DNA of 7,452 nt from an uncultured Oscillospiraceae bacterium (GCA_910588625.1 CAJUQN010000117.1:1-7452); one strand, 5' to 3'. Positions 1 through 5,940 are shown, numbered from the stretch's first letter. Notes: a model not told the origin generated them from the sequence alone. Numbers and translations are program-made.

Positions 1-649
1 CCATGATGGCCCGCCCGGAGCGGCTGTTCACCAGGTTCTGCACCACCAGCAGGGTAATCATAATAAGCACGAACCCGGCAGTGAAGGAGGCCAGCTTGGC
101 CACGCCCACCGCCCCCATGGGGCCCTTGATGATGGTGGCGCCGTCGGCGGCCAGGTTGAAGTGCTCCGAGCTGGCGGCGATGTGGAACCCGCTGTCATCC
201 ACGCCGACGTACAGCACCATGATGACGTTTTTGATGATCTGGCCGAAGGCCAGTGTGACGATGGCCAGATAGTCGCCCTGGAGGCGGAGCACCGGCACGC
301 CCACGATAACGCCGCCCAGCGCGCCTGCGATGGCGCCCACGATCATAGACACCGCCAGACGGACCGGGGCCATGGGGATGGCATTTTGCAGCAGGATGGA
401 GGCGGTGATGCCGGAGAAGGCGCCCAGGCTCATAAACCCGGCGTGGCCCAGGGACAGCTCGCCCAGGATGCCCACAGTCAGGTTCAGTGACACGGCCATG
501 ACAATATAACAGCAGGCGGGCACCAGCAGGCTCTGAAGGGAGTTGGACATCTTGCCCATGCCGATCAGGACCTGGAGGATGACGAAGGCGGCTATGACAA
601 TGCCATAATTGATAAACCCGTAGAGGGAGTTTTTGTTGATCTTTTTCAT
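1..649 (-). CDS. livM: Branched-chain amino acid ABC transporter permease LivM (partial, 3' end outside window)
   Basis: Reading the minus strand from the ATG at 649 gives 216 codons that stay open to the left edge, so only the N-terminal two thirds is present. It is an integral membrane permease subunit that pairs with LivH to form the channel of a LivFGHMK-type importer. Visible features are hydrophobic membrane spans, the family stretch GILGELSLGHAGFMSLGAF near residues 60-80, and LQGDYLAIVTLAFGQI near 125-140. The last visible residues, NSRSGRAIM, begin the cytoplasmic EAA-like loop that docks on the ATPases; the rest is cut off. The start follows the livH stop by only 7 bases, indicating translational coupling in one operon. 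The family assignment is firm. The substrate (leucine/isoleucine/valine or another amino acid, or an amide such as urea) cannot be read from the sequence. Confidence 0.9.
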   Translation of the reverse strand, partial: MKKINKNSLYGFINYGIVIAAFVILQVLIGMGKMSNSLQSLLVPACCYIVMAVSLNLTVGILGELSLGHAGFMSLGAFSGITASILLQNAIPMAPVRLAVSMIVGAIAGALGGVIVGVPVLRLQGDYLAIVTLAFGQIIKNVIMVLYVGVDDSGFHIAASSEHFNLAADGATIIKGPMGAVGVAKLASFTAGFVLIMITLLVVQNLVNSRSGRAIM

Positions 650-656
650 GGCTGCC

Positions 657-1547
657 TCACACTTTCTCGGGCACGTACTTGCCCAGCAGGCCGGCGGGCT
701 TCACCAGCAGCACGATGATGAGCACCGCGAACACCACCGCGTCAGACAGCTCGGTGGAGATGTAGGCCTTTGCGAAGGTCTCGATGACGCCCAGCAAAAC
801 GCCGCCCAGCAGCGCCCCGGGGATGGAGCCGATGCCGCCGAACACGGCGGCGGTGAATGCCTTGATGCCGGGCAGAGAGCCGGTGGTGGGAGACAGCACG
901 GGGTAGGCCGAACACATCAGCACCCCGGCGATGGCCGCCAGGGCGGAGCCGATGGCGAAGGTCACGGAGATGGTGGTGTTCACGTCAATGCCCATGAGCT
1001 GGGCCGCGCCCTTGTCCTCAGAGCAGGCCCGCATGGCCTTGCCCATCTTGGTCCGGCCGGTGAACAGGGTCAGGGCAATCATGACCACGACGCAGCAAAC
1101 GATGGACAGGATTGCCACGTGGGAAATGGACAGCTGGCCGGGGACCAGCACCAGCCGGGCCTCCGGGGCGGTGCTGACGACGGGGGTAAAGGTCTTGGTA
1201 GCCGCGCCCCACAGAATCTGCGCCCCGTTTTGCAGCAGGTAGCTGACGCCGATGGCGGTAATCAGTACCGCCAGGGAGGGGGCGGAGCGCAGGGGCTTAT
1301 AGGCCAAGCGCTCAATGACGATGCCCAGCACCGTGCAAACCACCACCGCCAGCAGAACGCCCAGCACCGGGGGCAGGCTGAAGCTGCCCATGGCGAAGAA
1401 GCACACGTAAGCGCCCACCATGATGATGTCGCCGTGGGCGAAGTTCAGCATTTTGGCGATGCCGTACACCATCGTGTAGCCCAGAGCGATGATGGCGTAA
1501 ATGCTCCCCAGGCTGACGCCGGTGATCACGTTGTTCAGGAACGACAT
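657..1547 (-). CDS. livH: Branched-chain amino acid ABC transporter permease LivH
   Basis: This is a 296-residue membrane permease, the usual LivH length. I chose the ATG at 1547 because GAGGTGA lies just upstream and the product then starts MSFLNNVITGVSLGSIYAII, the typical LivH N-terminus; an upstream ATG at 1643 would add an unlikely Arg-rich extension that includes the intergenic hairpin. Family signatures are GYTMVYGIAKMLNFAHGD at residues 23-40, the EAA-like ATPase-docking loop GKAMRACSEDKGAAQLMGID at about 169-188, and GIKAFTAAVFGGIGSIPGA at about 227-245. It forms the channel with LivM, 7 bases downstream, and receives substrate from the binding protein encoded upstream. A GC-rich hairpin lies in the 195-base gap between it and the binding protein gene. 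Substrate identity remains inference. Confidence 0.93.
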   Translation of the reverse strand: MSFLNNVITGVSLGSIYAIIALGYTMVYGIAKMLNFAHGDIIMVGAYVCFFAMGSFSLPPVLGVLLAVVVCTVLGIVIERLAYKPLRSAPSLAVLITAIGVSYLLQNGAQILWGAATKTFTPVVSTAPEARLVLVPGQLSISHVAILSIVCCVVVMIALTLFTGRTKMGKAMRACSEDKGAAQLMGIDVNTTISVTFAIGSALAAIAGVLMCSAYPVLSPTTGSLPGIKAFTAAVFGGIGSIPGALLGGVLLGVIETFAKAYISTELSDAVVFAVLIIVLLVKPAGLLGKYVPEKV

Positions 1548-1594
1548 TATCTCACCTCTTTTATTTCTCAAGCCAGAAATCACAAATACGACGT

Positions 1595-1627
1595 AGCCGC
1601 GGCGGGGGAATGACCTCCGCCGCGGCT
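1595..1627 (-). other. GC-rich intercistronic hairpin between binding protein and livH genes
   Basis: The arms AGCCGCGGCGG (1595-1605) and CCGCCGCGGCT (1617-1627) are perfectly complementary over 11 bp with an 11-base loop. On the minus-strand transcript no T-tract follows (the next bases are ACGTCGTATTTG), so it is not a normal intrinsic terminator. In solute-binding-protein operons, hairpins placed after the binding protein gene commonly protect the upstream mRNA from 3' exonucleases, raising binding protein over permease. That role is inferred here from position and stability. Confidence 0.6.
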
Positions 1628-1715
1628 GAACGCGATAAAGCACTATTCTCGTCCGTTGCCGGGCAGAAACTGGTCGGTTTCCGCCCCGGTCGTCAGCGAA
1701 TTAAAGTTCTTTTTG

Positions 1716-1742
1716 CCTACTTTTCTTTCAAGAAAAAGCAGG
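1716..1742 (-). other. Imperfect hairpin directly after the binding protein stop codon
   Basis: On the minus strand, CCTGCTTTTTCTT is followed within two or three bases by AGAAAAGTAGG. These pair through one G-T wobble and one bulged T. The hairpin abuts the TAA stop at 1743-1745. The bases that follow (CAAAAAGAAC) are not a T-tract, so termination is not supported. It may contribute with the GC hairpin to mRNA processing or stability in the gap before livH. Confidence 0.4.
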
Positions 1743-2984
1743 TTACTGAGTAACGTACACGCCGCTCTCAACCTTGACCACCACGGGGGCCTTGGAGACC
1801 TCGCCGGTGGTGAGCCACTTCATGCCGGTGCCGGTGAGGCCGTCCACGGAGAAGGAGCCGCCGGTGAAGAGGGCGCTCAAAGCGTCGCACAGCTGGGCGT
1901 TGTCCATGTCGGCGATGCCGTCGATCTGGCAGCAGGCCTCATAGATGGCGTACATACAGTCGTAGCCATCAGCGGCGAACTGGTTGGGCAGAATGCTGTG
2001 GTCGGCCTGGAACTGCTCCACGAAGGTCTTGGTGCGCTCGTCGGTACCGGAGGCGTTGAACGGGGTCATCAGCAGCAGGCCCTCGGCCAGGGACTTGTCA
2101 AAGCCCTCCATGTCCAGCATACCGTCCATTCCATCTCCGCCGAAGAAGGTGGGGGCGTAGTCCATCTGCTTGGCCTGGGCCAGGATCAGGGAGGCGGGGG
2201 TGTAGTAGATGGGCAGGAACACCAGGTCGGCCCCGGCGTCCTTGCAGGCGTTGAGCTGCACGGTGTAGTCAGTGGTGGTGTCCTCGGGGTAGGTGGAGGT
2301 GGCCACGACCTCCAGGCCCAGCTCGCCGGCCTTGGCGATAAAGGCCTCGGCAATGCCGGTGGAGTAGGGGTCGCCGTTGTTGTAGATGACGCCCAGCTTG
2401 GCACCCAGGCCGCTGTCCTTCAGGTACTCAGCGGCGGCAGTGCCCTGGCCGGGGTCGGTGAAGCACATCTGGAACACGTTGTCCTTGCCGTTGGTGACCT
2501 CGGGGGAGGAGGCGGAGGGGGTCAGCTGGAAGTAGCGGTCGGCAAAGGTTTCAGTAGACACGGCGATGCAGGGGGCGGTGGTGGTGCAGCCGTAGATGAC
2601 CTGGGCGCCCCAGTCCTTCAGCTGGTTGTAGGCAGACACGGCGGTGTCGGCCACATTGGTGTCGTCCTCATAGCGCAGCTCCAGCTTGACGGGGCCGTTG
2701 AGGGCGTTGATCTCAGCCACGGCGATCTCCGCGCCCCACTGGGTGGCGGTGCCATACTGAGCGGCGTCGCCAGTGGTGGGGCCGATGCCGCCCACCTTAA
2801 TGGTGACGGTGTCAGCGTTGCCGCCGACCTCGCTCTGGTTGTCGGTCTGGGCGGGGGCGCTCTTCTGGGCGCCCGACTCAGAGGGGGCGGTGCTGCTCTG
2901 GCCGTCATTGCTGGAGCAGCCGGCCAGCAGGCTGAAGCACATGGCGCCCGCCATGAGCATAGCCGTGATGTTTCTTTTCTTCAT
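1743..2984 (-). CDS. livK: ABC transporter substrate-binding lipoprotein (LivK / Peripla_BP_6 family)
   Basis: This 413-residue extracytoplasmic receptor feeds the LivH/LivM channel. The N-terminus is a lipoprotein signal: MKKR, a hydrophobic core, then the lipobox LLAGC with the lipidated cysteine at residue 23. A Ser/Gln-rich linker of about 35 residues (roughly 24-58) follows, as is common for Gram-positive anchored binding proteins. The type-1 periplasmic-binding fold starts at about residue 60 with VTIKVGGIGPTTGDAAQYG. The stretch QLTPSASSPEVT (about 153-164) is the usual Leu/Ile/Val-binding-protein segment whose Ser/Thr residues contact the ligand alpha-carboxylate. The start is supported by AGGAGG about 8 bases upstream. 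It is the first gene of the operon, below a consensus promoter and leader hairpin. Ligand specificity is not readable; livK is used in the family sense. Confidence 0.92.
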   Translation of the reverse strand: MKKRNITAMLMAGAMCFSLLAGCSSNDGQSSTAPSESGAQKSAPAQTDNQSEVGGNADTVTIKVGGIGPTTGDAAQYGTATQWGAEIAVAEINALNGPVKLELRYEDDTNVADTAVSAYNQLKDWGAQVIYGCTTTAPCIAVSTETFADRYFQLTPSASSPEVTNGKDNVFQMCFTDPGQGTAAAEYLKDSGLGAKLGVIYNNGDPYSTGIAEAFIAKAGELGLEVVATSTYPEDTTTDYTVQLNACKDAGADLVFLPIYYTPASLILAQAKQMDYAPTFFGGDGMDGMLDMEGFDKSLAEGLLLMTPFNASGTDERTKTFVEQFQADHSILPNQFAADGYDCMYAIYEACCQIDGIADMDNAQLCDALSALFTGGSFSVDGLTGTGMKWLTTGEVSKAPVVVKVESGVYVTQ

Positions 2985-3042
2985 TCTGGTTTCCTCCTAT
3001 GATACAAAGTCAGATCAATGCGTCAGGTCTCCTAATATCGAA

Positions 3043-3062
3043 GGGGGCACGATTGCGCCCCC
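3043..3062 (-). promoter_or_regulatory. 5' leader hairpin of the liv-type operon
   Basis: On the minus strand GGGGGCGC, loop AATC, GTGCCCCC forms an 8-bp stem with a single G-T wobble. It lies within about 10 bases of the start expected from the promoter at 3076-3104, so it would sit at the very 5' end of the mRNA. No T-tract follows, which argues against a terminator. A 5' stabilising hairpin is the simplest reading; a regulatory role is inference. Confidence 0.5.
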
Positions 3063-3075
3063 CAGATTGTTGACA

Positions 3076-3104
3076 ATTATATACTTGAGATTTTGAGTTG
3101 TCAA
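3076..3104 (-). promoter_or_regulatory. Sigma-A promoter of the liv-type operon
   Basis: The minus strand reads TTGACA (3104-3099), 17 bases, TATAAT (3081-3076): both hexamers are perfect consensus at the optimal spacing. The predicted start is near 3069, about 85 bases before the binding protein ATG. The promoter is bracketed by an exact 8-base inverted repeat, GTTGACAA / TTGTCAAC, at 3069-3076 and 3098-3105, whose arms overlap the -35 and the -10/start region. That arrangement could be a repressor operator pair, although part of the symmetry follows from the -35 hexamer itself. Confidence 0.82.
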
Positions 3105-3172
3105 CCGTGAAAATCGACAAGGACCGCAAGAGGAAAACCGGGGTTGTTTTATAATGTGACGGACATTTGTGT

Positions 3173-3904
3173 TCAAACCACCAAACCGCCATTGGGGGCG
3201 AGGACCTGGCCGGTGAGGAATGACGCCTCATCGGAGGCGAGGAAAGCGATGGCTGCGGCGGCCTCCTCGGGGGTGCCGATGCGGCACAGGGGAGTTTCGT
3301 CAGCCAGGGCGGATAGGTCCTCGGGGGAGAGGTGGGCGTTCATTTCGGTGTCAATGACCCCAGGAGCGACACAATTTACCCGAATATTGGAAGGACCCAG
3401 CTCCTTTGCCAAGGCCTTGGTATAGGCGATGACGGCGCCTTTAGTGGCGGAGTAGGCGACCTCGCAGGAGGCCCCCACCTGTCCCCACATGGAGGACACG
3501 GTGACGATGGAGCCGGATTGACGGGAGAGCATATGGGGCAGGACCGCCTGGCAGCAGTGGTGGACACCGTCCACGTTGACGGCAAATAAGTTCCGCCAGC
3601 GGGTTTCGTCGATTTGACTGATGAGCCCCACATGAGATATCCCGGCAGAGCAAATCAAAATGTCAAGTTGACAAAAATTTTCTAACACATTGTCAACCAT
3701 ACGGCGTACCTGCTCGTTGTCAGATACATCGGCCTGGACGGCTAAAGCGGGGACCCCCAAGGCGGACAGCTCTTGAACCAGACTGCGGGCTGGGGACTCA
3801 CTGTGGTCATAGCCCACAGCCACTCCCCAGCCCCGGCGGGCGCATAGCCGGACGGTGGCGGCTCCGATACCCCGGGAACCGCCAGTGATCAGCGCATATT
3901 TCAT
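3173..3904 (-). CDS. SDR family NAD(P)-dependent oxidoreductase, FabG-like (possibly YmfI-type EF-P 5-aminopentanone reductase)
   Basis: This 243-residue cytosolic short-chain dehydrogenase has the classical layout: cofactor motif TGGSRGIG at 7-14, a CSAG variant of the NNAG motif at 85-88, N110, and the catalytic set S138, Y151, K155, the same numbering as E. coli FabG. The C-terminal APGVIDTEM and FLTGQVLAPNGG are typical. I chose the ATG at 3904 because AGGAGGT lies just upstream; an upstream in-frame ATG at 3943 precedes that site. The active-site stretch WGQVGASCEVAYSATKGA resembles, from memory, B. subtilis YmfI, which reduces the 5-aminopentanone modification on elongation factor P. 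General 3-oxoacyl-ACP reductase activity is the alternative; there are no fab genes nearby. It is monocistronic by context and has its own promoter divergent from the tRNA gene. Confidence 0.9.
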   Translation of the reverse strand: MKYALITGGSRGIGAATVRLCARRGWGVAVGYDHSESPARSLVQELSALGVPALAVQADVSDNEQVRRMVDNVLENFCQLDILICSAGISHVGLISQIDETRWRNLFAVNVDGVHHCCQAVLPHMLSRQSGSIVTVSSMWGQVGASCEVAYSATKGAVIAYTKALAKELGPSNIRVNCVAPGVIDTEMNAHLSPEDLSALADETPLCRIGTPEEAAAAIAFLASDEASFLTGQVLAPNGGLVV

Positions 3905-3933
3905 GGCGGACCTCCTGATGCTTTTTTGCAGGG

Positions 3934-3962
3934 AGTATATCATAGAAAAAAGGGCTTGACAA
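3934..3962 (-). promoter_or_regulatory. Predicted promoter of the SDR gene
   Basis: The minus strand reads TTGTCA (3962-3957), 17 bases, TATACT (3939-3934), each hexamer one mismatch from consensus, placed about 30 bases before the SDR ATG. Its -35 overlaps the -35 of the tRNA promoter on the other strand by five bases, because CTTGTCAA is the complement of TTGACAAG. The two promoters would compete for polymerase. Confidence 0.65.
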
Positions 3963-3984
3963 GTGGGGCGGTTATGGCTATAAT
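3956..3984 (+). promoter_or_regulatory. Sigma-A promoter of tRNA-Val
   Basis: TTGACA (3956-3961), a 17-base spacer and TATAAT (3979-3984) match the consensus exactly, as expected for a highly expressed stable RNA. The predicted start is near 3991, leaving a leader of about 34 bases. Confidence 0.88.
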
Positions 3985-3992
3985 ATGCTTGT

Positions 3993-4009
3993 CCCGCTTA
4001 TGAAGCGGG
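3993..4009 (+). other. Hairpin in the tRNA-Val 5' leader
   Basis: CCCGCTT (3993-3999) and AAGCGGG (4003-4009) form a perfect 7-bp stem with a 3-base ATG loop, starting about two bases after the predicted transcription start. It would be removed with the leader by RNase P. A role in protecting or folding the precursor is inference. Confidence 0.45.
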
Positions 4010-4024
4010 GGAAATAGTATATCT

Positions 4025-4101
4025 GGACGATTAGCTCAGCTGGTATGAGCATCCGCTTGACGTGCGGGAGGTCACAGGTTCGAGTCCTGTATCGTCCACC
4101 A
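4025..4101 (+). tRNA. tRNA-Val (anticodon GAC), CCA encoded
   Basis: All cloverleaf parts are present. The acceptor stem is GGACGAT (4025-4031) pairing exactly with ATCGTCC (4091-4097). The D arm lies around GCTCAGCTGGTATGAGC. The anticodon stem is TCCGC/GCGGG with loop TTGACGT, giving anticodon GAC for valine. The T arm is ACAGG-TTCGAGT-CCTGT. The discriminator A and an encoded CCA end at 4101. The gene is intact and has its own promoter and terminator. Its 3' end is the likely attachment site of the adjacent island. Confidence 0.97.
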
Positions 4102-4113
4102 CTTTTTCCACAT

Positions 4114-4159
4114 GAAAAGCACTGAAAACGATTGTTTTCGGTGCTTTTCCTTATTTTTT
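4114..4159 (+). terminator. Intrinsic terminator of tRNA-Val
   Basis: GAAAAGCACTGAAAAC (4114-4129) pairs with GTTTTCGGTGCTTTTC (4134-4149), a 16-bp stem with one T-G wobble and a GATT loop. The tract TTATTTTTT follows at 4151-4159. It begins 13 bases after the CCA end, so it ends the tRNA transcript and insulates the integrase gene from tRNA transcription. Confidence 0.93.
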
Positions 4160-4196
4160 GGCGCACTTTGAAAAAGCGGATTTTTCGGAAAAACAG

Positions 4197-4219
4197 TTGG
4201 ACAACAATTTGGACAACAA
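4197..4219 (+). repeat. Tandem direct repeat TTGGACAACAA x2 upstream of the integrase
   Basis: Two identical 11-base units occur at 4197-4207 and 4209-4219, one base apart, so the period is 12, slightly over one helical turn. Identical sites on the same helical face just upstream of an integrase gene resemble arm-type or excisionase sites of integrative elements. No functional evidence is visible. Confidence 0.55.
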
Positions 4220-4263
4220 GCTACCGGAAAAGCGTTGGTAACACCACAGAAAGGATGTTATCA

Positions 4264-5526
4264 ATGGCTACCATCACCCCCAAGGAAAAAGACGGAAAAA
4301 TCATCGCTTACAAGTTTCGGACTTGCGTAGGCCGGGACGAGAACGGCAGACAGGTGTCACGGGCCACGACCTGGCAAGTTCCCGAAAACCTCTCTATGGT
4401 ACGGCTGGAGAAAGCCGCCCAGCGTGCGGCGGCGGATTGGGAGAAACAGGCCCGCGCCGAGTACGAAAAAGACCTGTACGACCCGGAGCGTATCAAGGCC
4501 CGCGAGGTTGACCGCACAAAAACAGACTTCGCCCGGTTTGTGCGGGAAGAATGGTTTCCCATCTGTATTGACAACGGGGAGCGCAAGCCCAAAACGGTAT
4601 CGTTCTACCACGACACCACCAAAAATATTGTGGCCCACTTCCAAGGGCAAATCGTCCAGAAAATCACCGCCCCGGACATTCAAAAGTTTTTGATTTATCT
4701 GCGGACAGAAAAGGGCTTCGCCCCGCAGAACGTCCACCACCATTACCGCACGCTCAATATGATTTTTGCCTATGCTGTGCGACAAGAACTCATTGTGAAA
4801 AATCCCATGGACAAAGTTGACCGCCCCAAGCTGGCCCGGAAAAAGGTGGACGCGCTCTCCCATGACGAGGCGGCGGCGTTTTTCGCCGCGCTCCGGGAAC
4901 AGCCCCTTGACTTTCGCTGTCTGCTCCATCTGCTGATTACCACGGGCATACGGCGGGGGGAATGTATCGGCCTGAAATGGGACGACCTTGACGAGAAGTG
5001 CGGCACTATCACCATTCGGCGGAATGTGGTCTACACGCCCCAAAGCGGCGTGGTGGTAGGAACCCCCAAGACCGCCAACAGTGTCCGCGTCATTCCTGTT
5101 ATGCAAAGCACCCTGTCCCTGCTCCTGATGTTAAAGGCCCAGCGGAAACGGGAAAACCCCGGCACCATTCTTGCGGACAGCTTCATTTTTCCCGGCGAGG
5201 CGGGAATTTTCGCGGCCCGCGACCCCAACGCTGTGACCCGCCGCGTCAAGCGGTTTATGAAAGCCCACGGTCTGCCTGACCTCTCCCCCCACGACCTGCG
5301 GCACCCTTATGTCAAGCCCACGACAAAAATTTTTTCAACTTTTTTGAGGAAAGTTCATGTAGGACCAACACAGCACCATTTTATCCGAACATCTCTGCAA
5401 ACAGGGGCTGCATATCCAGAAATATCTTTCCCTCGGTCACAGTATAGAGGTGGACTCGATGTTTCCGAAGGAGCTGCCAGTATTGAAACACTTCCTCCAA
5501 GTCACGTCCCAAACGGGATAACTTAG
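4264..5526 (+). CDS. Tyrosine recombinase / phage-type integrase, C-terminus replaced (catalytic Tyr lost)
   Basis: The start ATG at 4264 follows GAAAGGA; an in-frame ATG at 4132 lies inside the tRNA terminator and is rejected. The N-terminal 60 residues (GKIIAYKFRTCVGRDENGRQ) resemble an arm-DNA-binding domain. Residues about 87-175 resemble the SAM-like core-binding domain, and the catalytic domain starts near 195. The catalytic residues seen are R230 in TTGIRRGEC, K269 in GTPKTANSVR, and H343 and R346 in LSPHDLRH. Homology ends at H347 (base 5304). The expected LGH motif and the Tyr nucleophile, roughly 50-60 residues, are replaced by 73 unrelated residues (PYVKPTTKIF...) encoded by a foreign AT-rich segment. 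The protein may still bind DNA but should be unable to cleave it. Together with the tRNA it marks the border of an island that has lost self-mobility. Confidence 0.88.
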   Translation: MATITPKEKDGKIIAYKFRTCVGRDENGRQVSRATTWQVPENLSMVRLEKAAQRAAADWEKQARAEYEKDLYDPERIKAREVDRTKTDFARFVREEWFPICIDNGERKPKTVSFYHDTTKNIVAHFQGQIVQKITAPDIQKFLIYLRTEKGFAPQNVHHHYRTLNMIFAYAVRQELIVKNPMDKVDRPKLARKKVDALSHDEAAAFFAALREQPLDFRCLLHLLITTGIRRGECIGLKWDDLDEKCGTITIRRNVVYTPQSGVVVGTPKTANSVRVIPVMQSTLSLLLMLKAQRKRENPGTILADSFIFPGEAGIFAARDPNAVTRRVKRFMKAHGLPDLSPHDLRHPYVKPTTKIFSTFLRKVHVGPTQHHFIRTSLQTGAAYPEISFPRSQYRGGLDVSEGAASIETLPPSHVPNGIT

Positions 5527-5580
5527 CCAGCAAAAGGATATCGACCTTGCTCTCCTCCATGGCGGCGTGAAATTTCAGCA
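5305..5580. mobile_element. Foreign segment replacing the integrase 3' end (recombinase-gene fragment)
   Basis: From about 5305 the sequence stops resembling integrase, becomes AT-rich (AAAAATTTTTTCAACTTTTTT near 5325-5345) and carries a minus-strand serine recombinase tail. At about 5581 it switches to the 3' end of an unrelated plus-strand gene. Both neighbouring genes are cut at these points, so the segment is either a small insertion or the scar of a larger insertion and deletion. Breakpoints are estimated from where coding homology stops and could be off by several bases. No target duplication or terminal repeats are apparent. Confidence 0.5.
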
Positions 5581-5590
5581 GCCCTGATCG
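5381..5590 (-). pseudogene. Serine recombinase (resolvase-type) fragment
   Basis: Reading the minus strand from 5590 down to a TAA at 5381-5383 gives about 69 codons with no start of their own. They include KVDILLLAKLSRLGRDLEEV, the alpha/beta segment of resolvase/invertase catalytic domains with the conserved SRLGRD, and then LRKHRVHLYTVTEG. The N-terminal part with the catalytic serine is missing, and an in-frame stop lies at 5591-5593. There is no C-terminal DNA-binding domain after the stop, so the parent was either a minimal recombinase or already truncated. It overlaps the aberrant tail of the integrase frame in antisense. Family recognition rests on the SRLGRD block and its surroundings. 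Confidence 0.65.
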
Positions 5591-5661
5591 TCAACGCCCT
5601 GTTGGTGGCCCGGTACGGCTGTCCTGTTTTGAAGATCACCGACAGGGAGGGAAAGACGTGA
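5581..5661 (+). pseudogene. 3' remnant of an unidentified gene
   Basis: From 5581 the plus-strand frame reads ALIVNALLVARYGCPVLKIT and ends with TGA at 5659-5661. Upstream the same frame runs only into the antisense of the recombinase fragment. Its stop overlaps the next gene's GTG (GTGA), the 4-base overlap of translationally coupled operon genes, which supports it being a real gene end. The missing front was removed at the junction near 5581. I do not recognise the family. Confidence 0.5.
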
Positions 5662-5924
5662 AAGCACCCCATCAGCCCATCACGGGCCATGACCTGCTGG
5701 CTGTGGAGCGGTTCCGGGACGATACCCGGCACATGGCCGAGTTCTCTGTGCTGGCGGACTGCCCTTTGGGGCGGGAGGGCCAGTATCTGCGGCGGTTTCT
5801 CAGCGATGACGGCTACGCCCAGGTGCTGGACGCCCAGCGGCAGGGCCGCGTCCGCGTCTACAAACACGCCGCCGTCATTGAGGGCCACATCATGCCCCCT
5901 AAGCCCAAGCGGCGGCGCAAATAG
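5658..5924 (+). CDS. Hypothetical protein, 88 aa (island accessory gene)
   Basis: I do not recognise this family. The GTG start at 5658 follows GGGAGGGA at a proper spacing and overlaps the previous stop by 4 bases; the next in-frame ATG is about 25 codons in and has no such site. The protein is Arg/Asp-rich and soluble, without signal peptide or membrane span, and ends in a strongly basic tail, MPPKPKRRRK, that could contact nucleic acid. The first half contains GHDLLAVERFRDDTRHMAEF. Translational coupling and the same direction as the next gene, 16 bases on, place it in an operon. Small unannotated proteins of this sort are common in clostridial conjugative elements, but no function can be assigned. 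Confidence 0.72.
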   Translation: MKAPHQPITGHDLLAVERFRDDTRHMAEFSVLADCPLGREGQYLRRFLSDDGYAQVLDAQRQGRVRVYKHAAVIEGHIMPPKPKRRRK

Positions 5925-5940
5925 CAAAAGGAGGATTTTC

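Larger units (their letters stand above)
4091..4263 (+). other. Putative left attachment region of the tRNA-linked island
   Basis: Tyrosine integrases commonly recombine into the 3' end of tRNA genes and restore the tRNA, with the int gene lying just inside. Here an integrase reading frame starts 162 bases after an intact tRNA-Val in the same direction, which fits an attL side. The region also contains two tandem copies of TTGGACAACAA (4197-4207 and 4209-4219, period 12), candidates for arm-type integrase or excisionase sites. The matching right attachment site, a repeat of the tRNA 3' end, is not in the window, so the core cannot be delimited. Confidence 0.4.

Noticed and set aside
633..1613. 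Long plus-strand frame of 326 codons opposite livH
   Set aside because: The product is His/Gln/Gly/Asp-rich without any domain, and it mirrors livH codons. The minus-strand reading is a clear permease.
1595..1627. GC hairpin considered as an intrinsic terminator between livK and livH
   Set aside because: No T-tract follows on the minus strand, and livH has no convincing promoter of its own, so full termination here is unlikely.
1656..3002. Long plus-strand frame of 448 codons
   Set aside because: It lies antisense to the binding protein gene and translates to Gly/Val/His-rich low-complexity sequence (GGGGGGGQLEVAV). It is a shadow of GC-rich third positions.
3978..4166. Minus-strand frame of 62 codons across the tRNA
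   Set aside because: It is the antisense of tRNA-Val and gives the RTRTCDL-type peptide often mis-annotated from tRNA complements. It is not a gene.
4357..5106. Minus-strand frame of 249 codons opposite the integrase
   Set aside because: No recognisable domain, and the plus strand encodes a well-supported integrase over the same bases.
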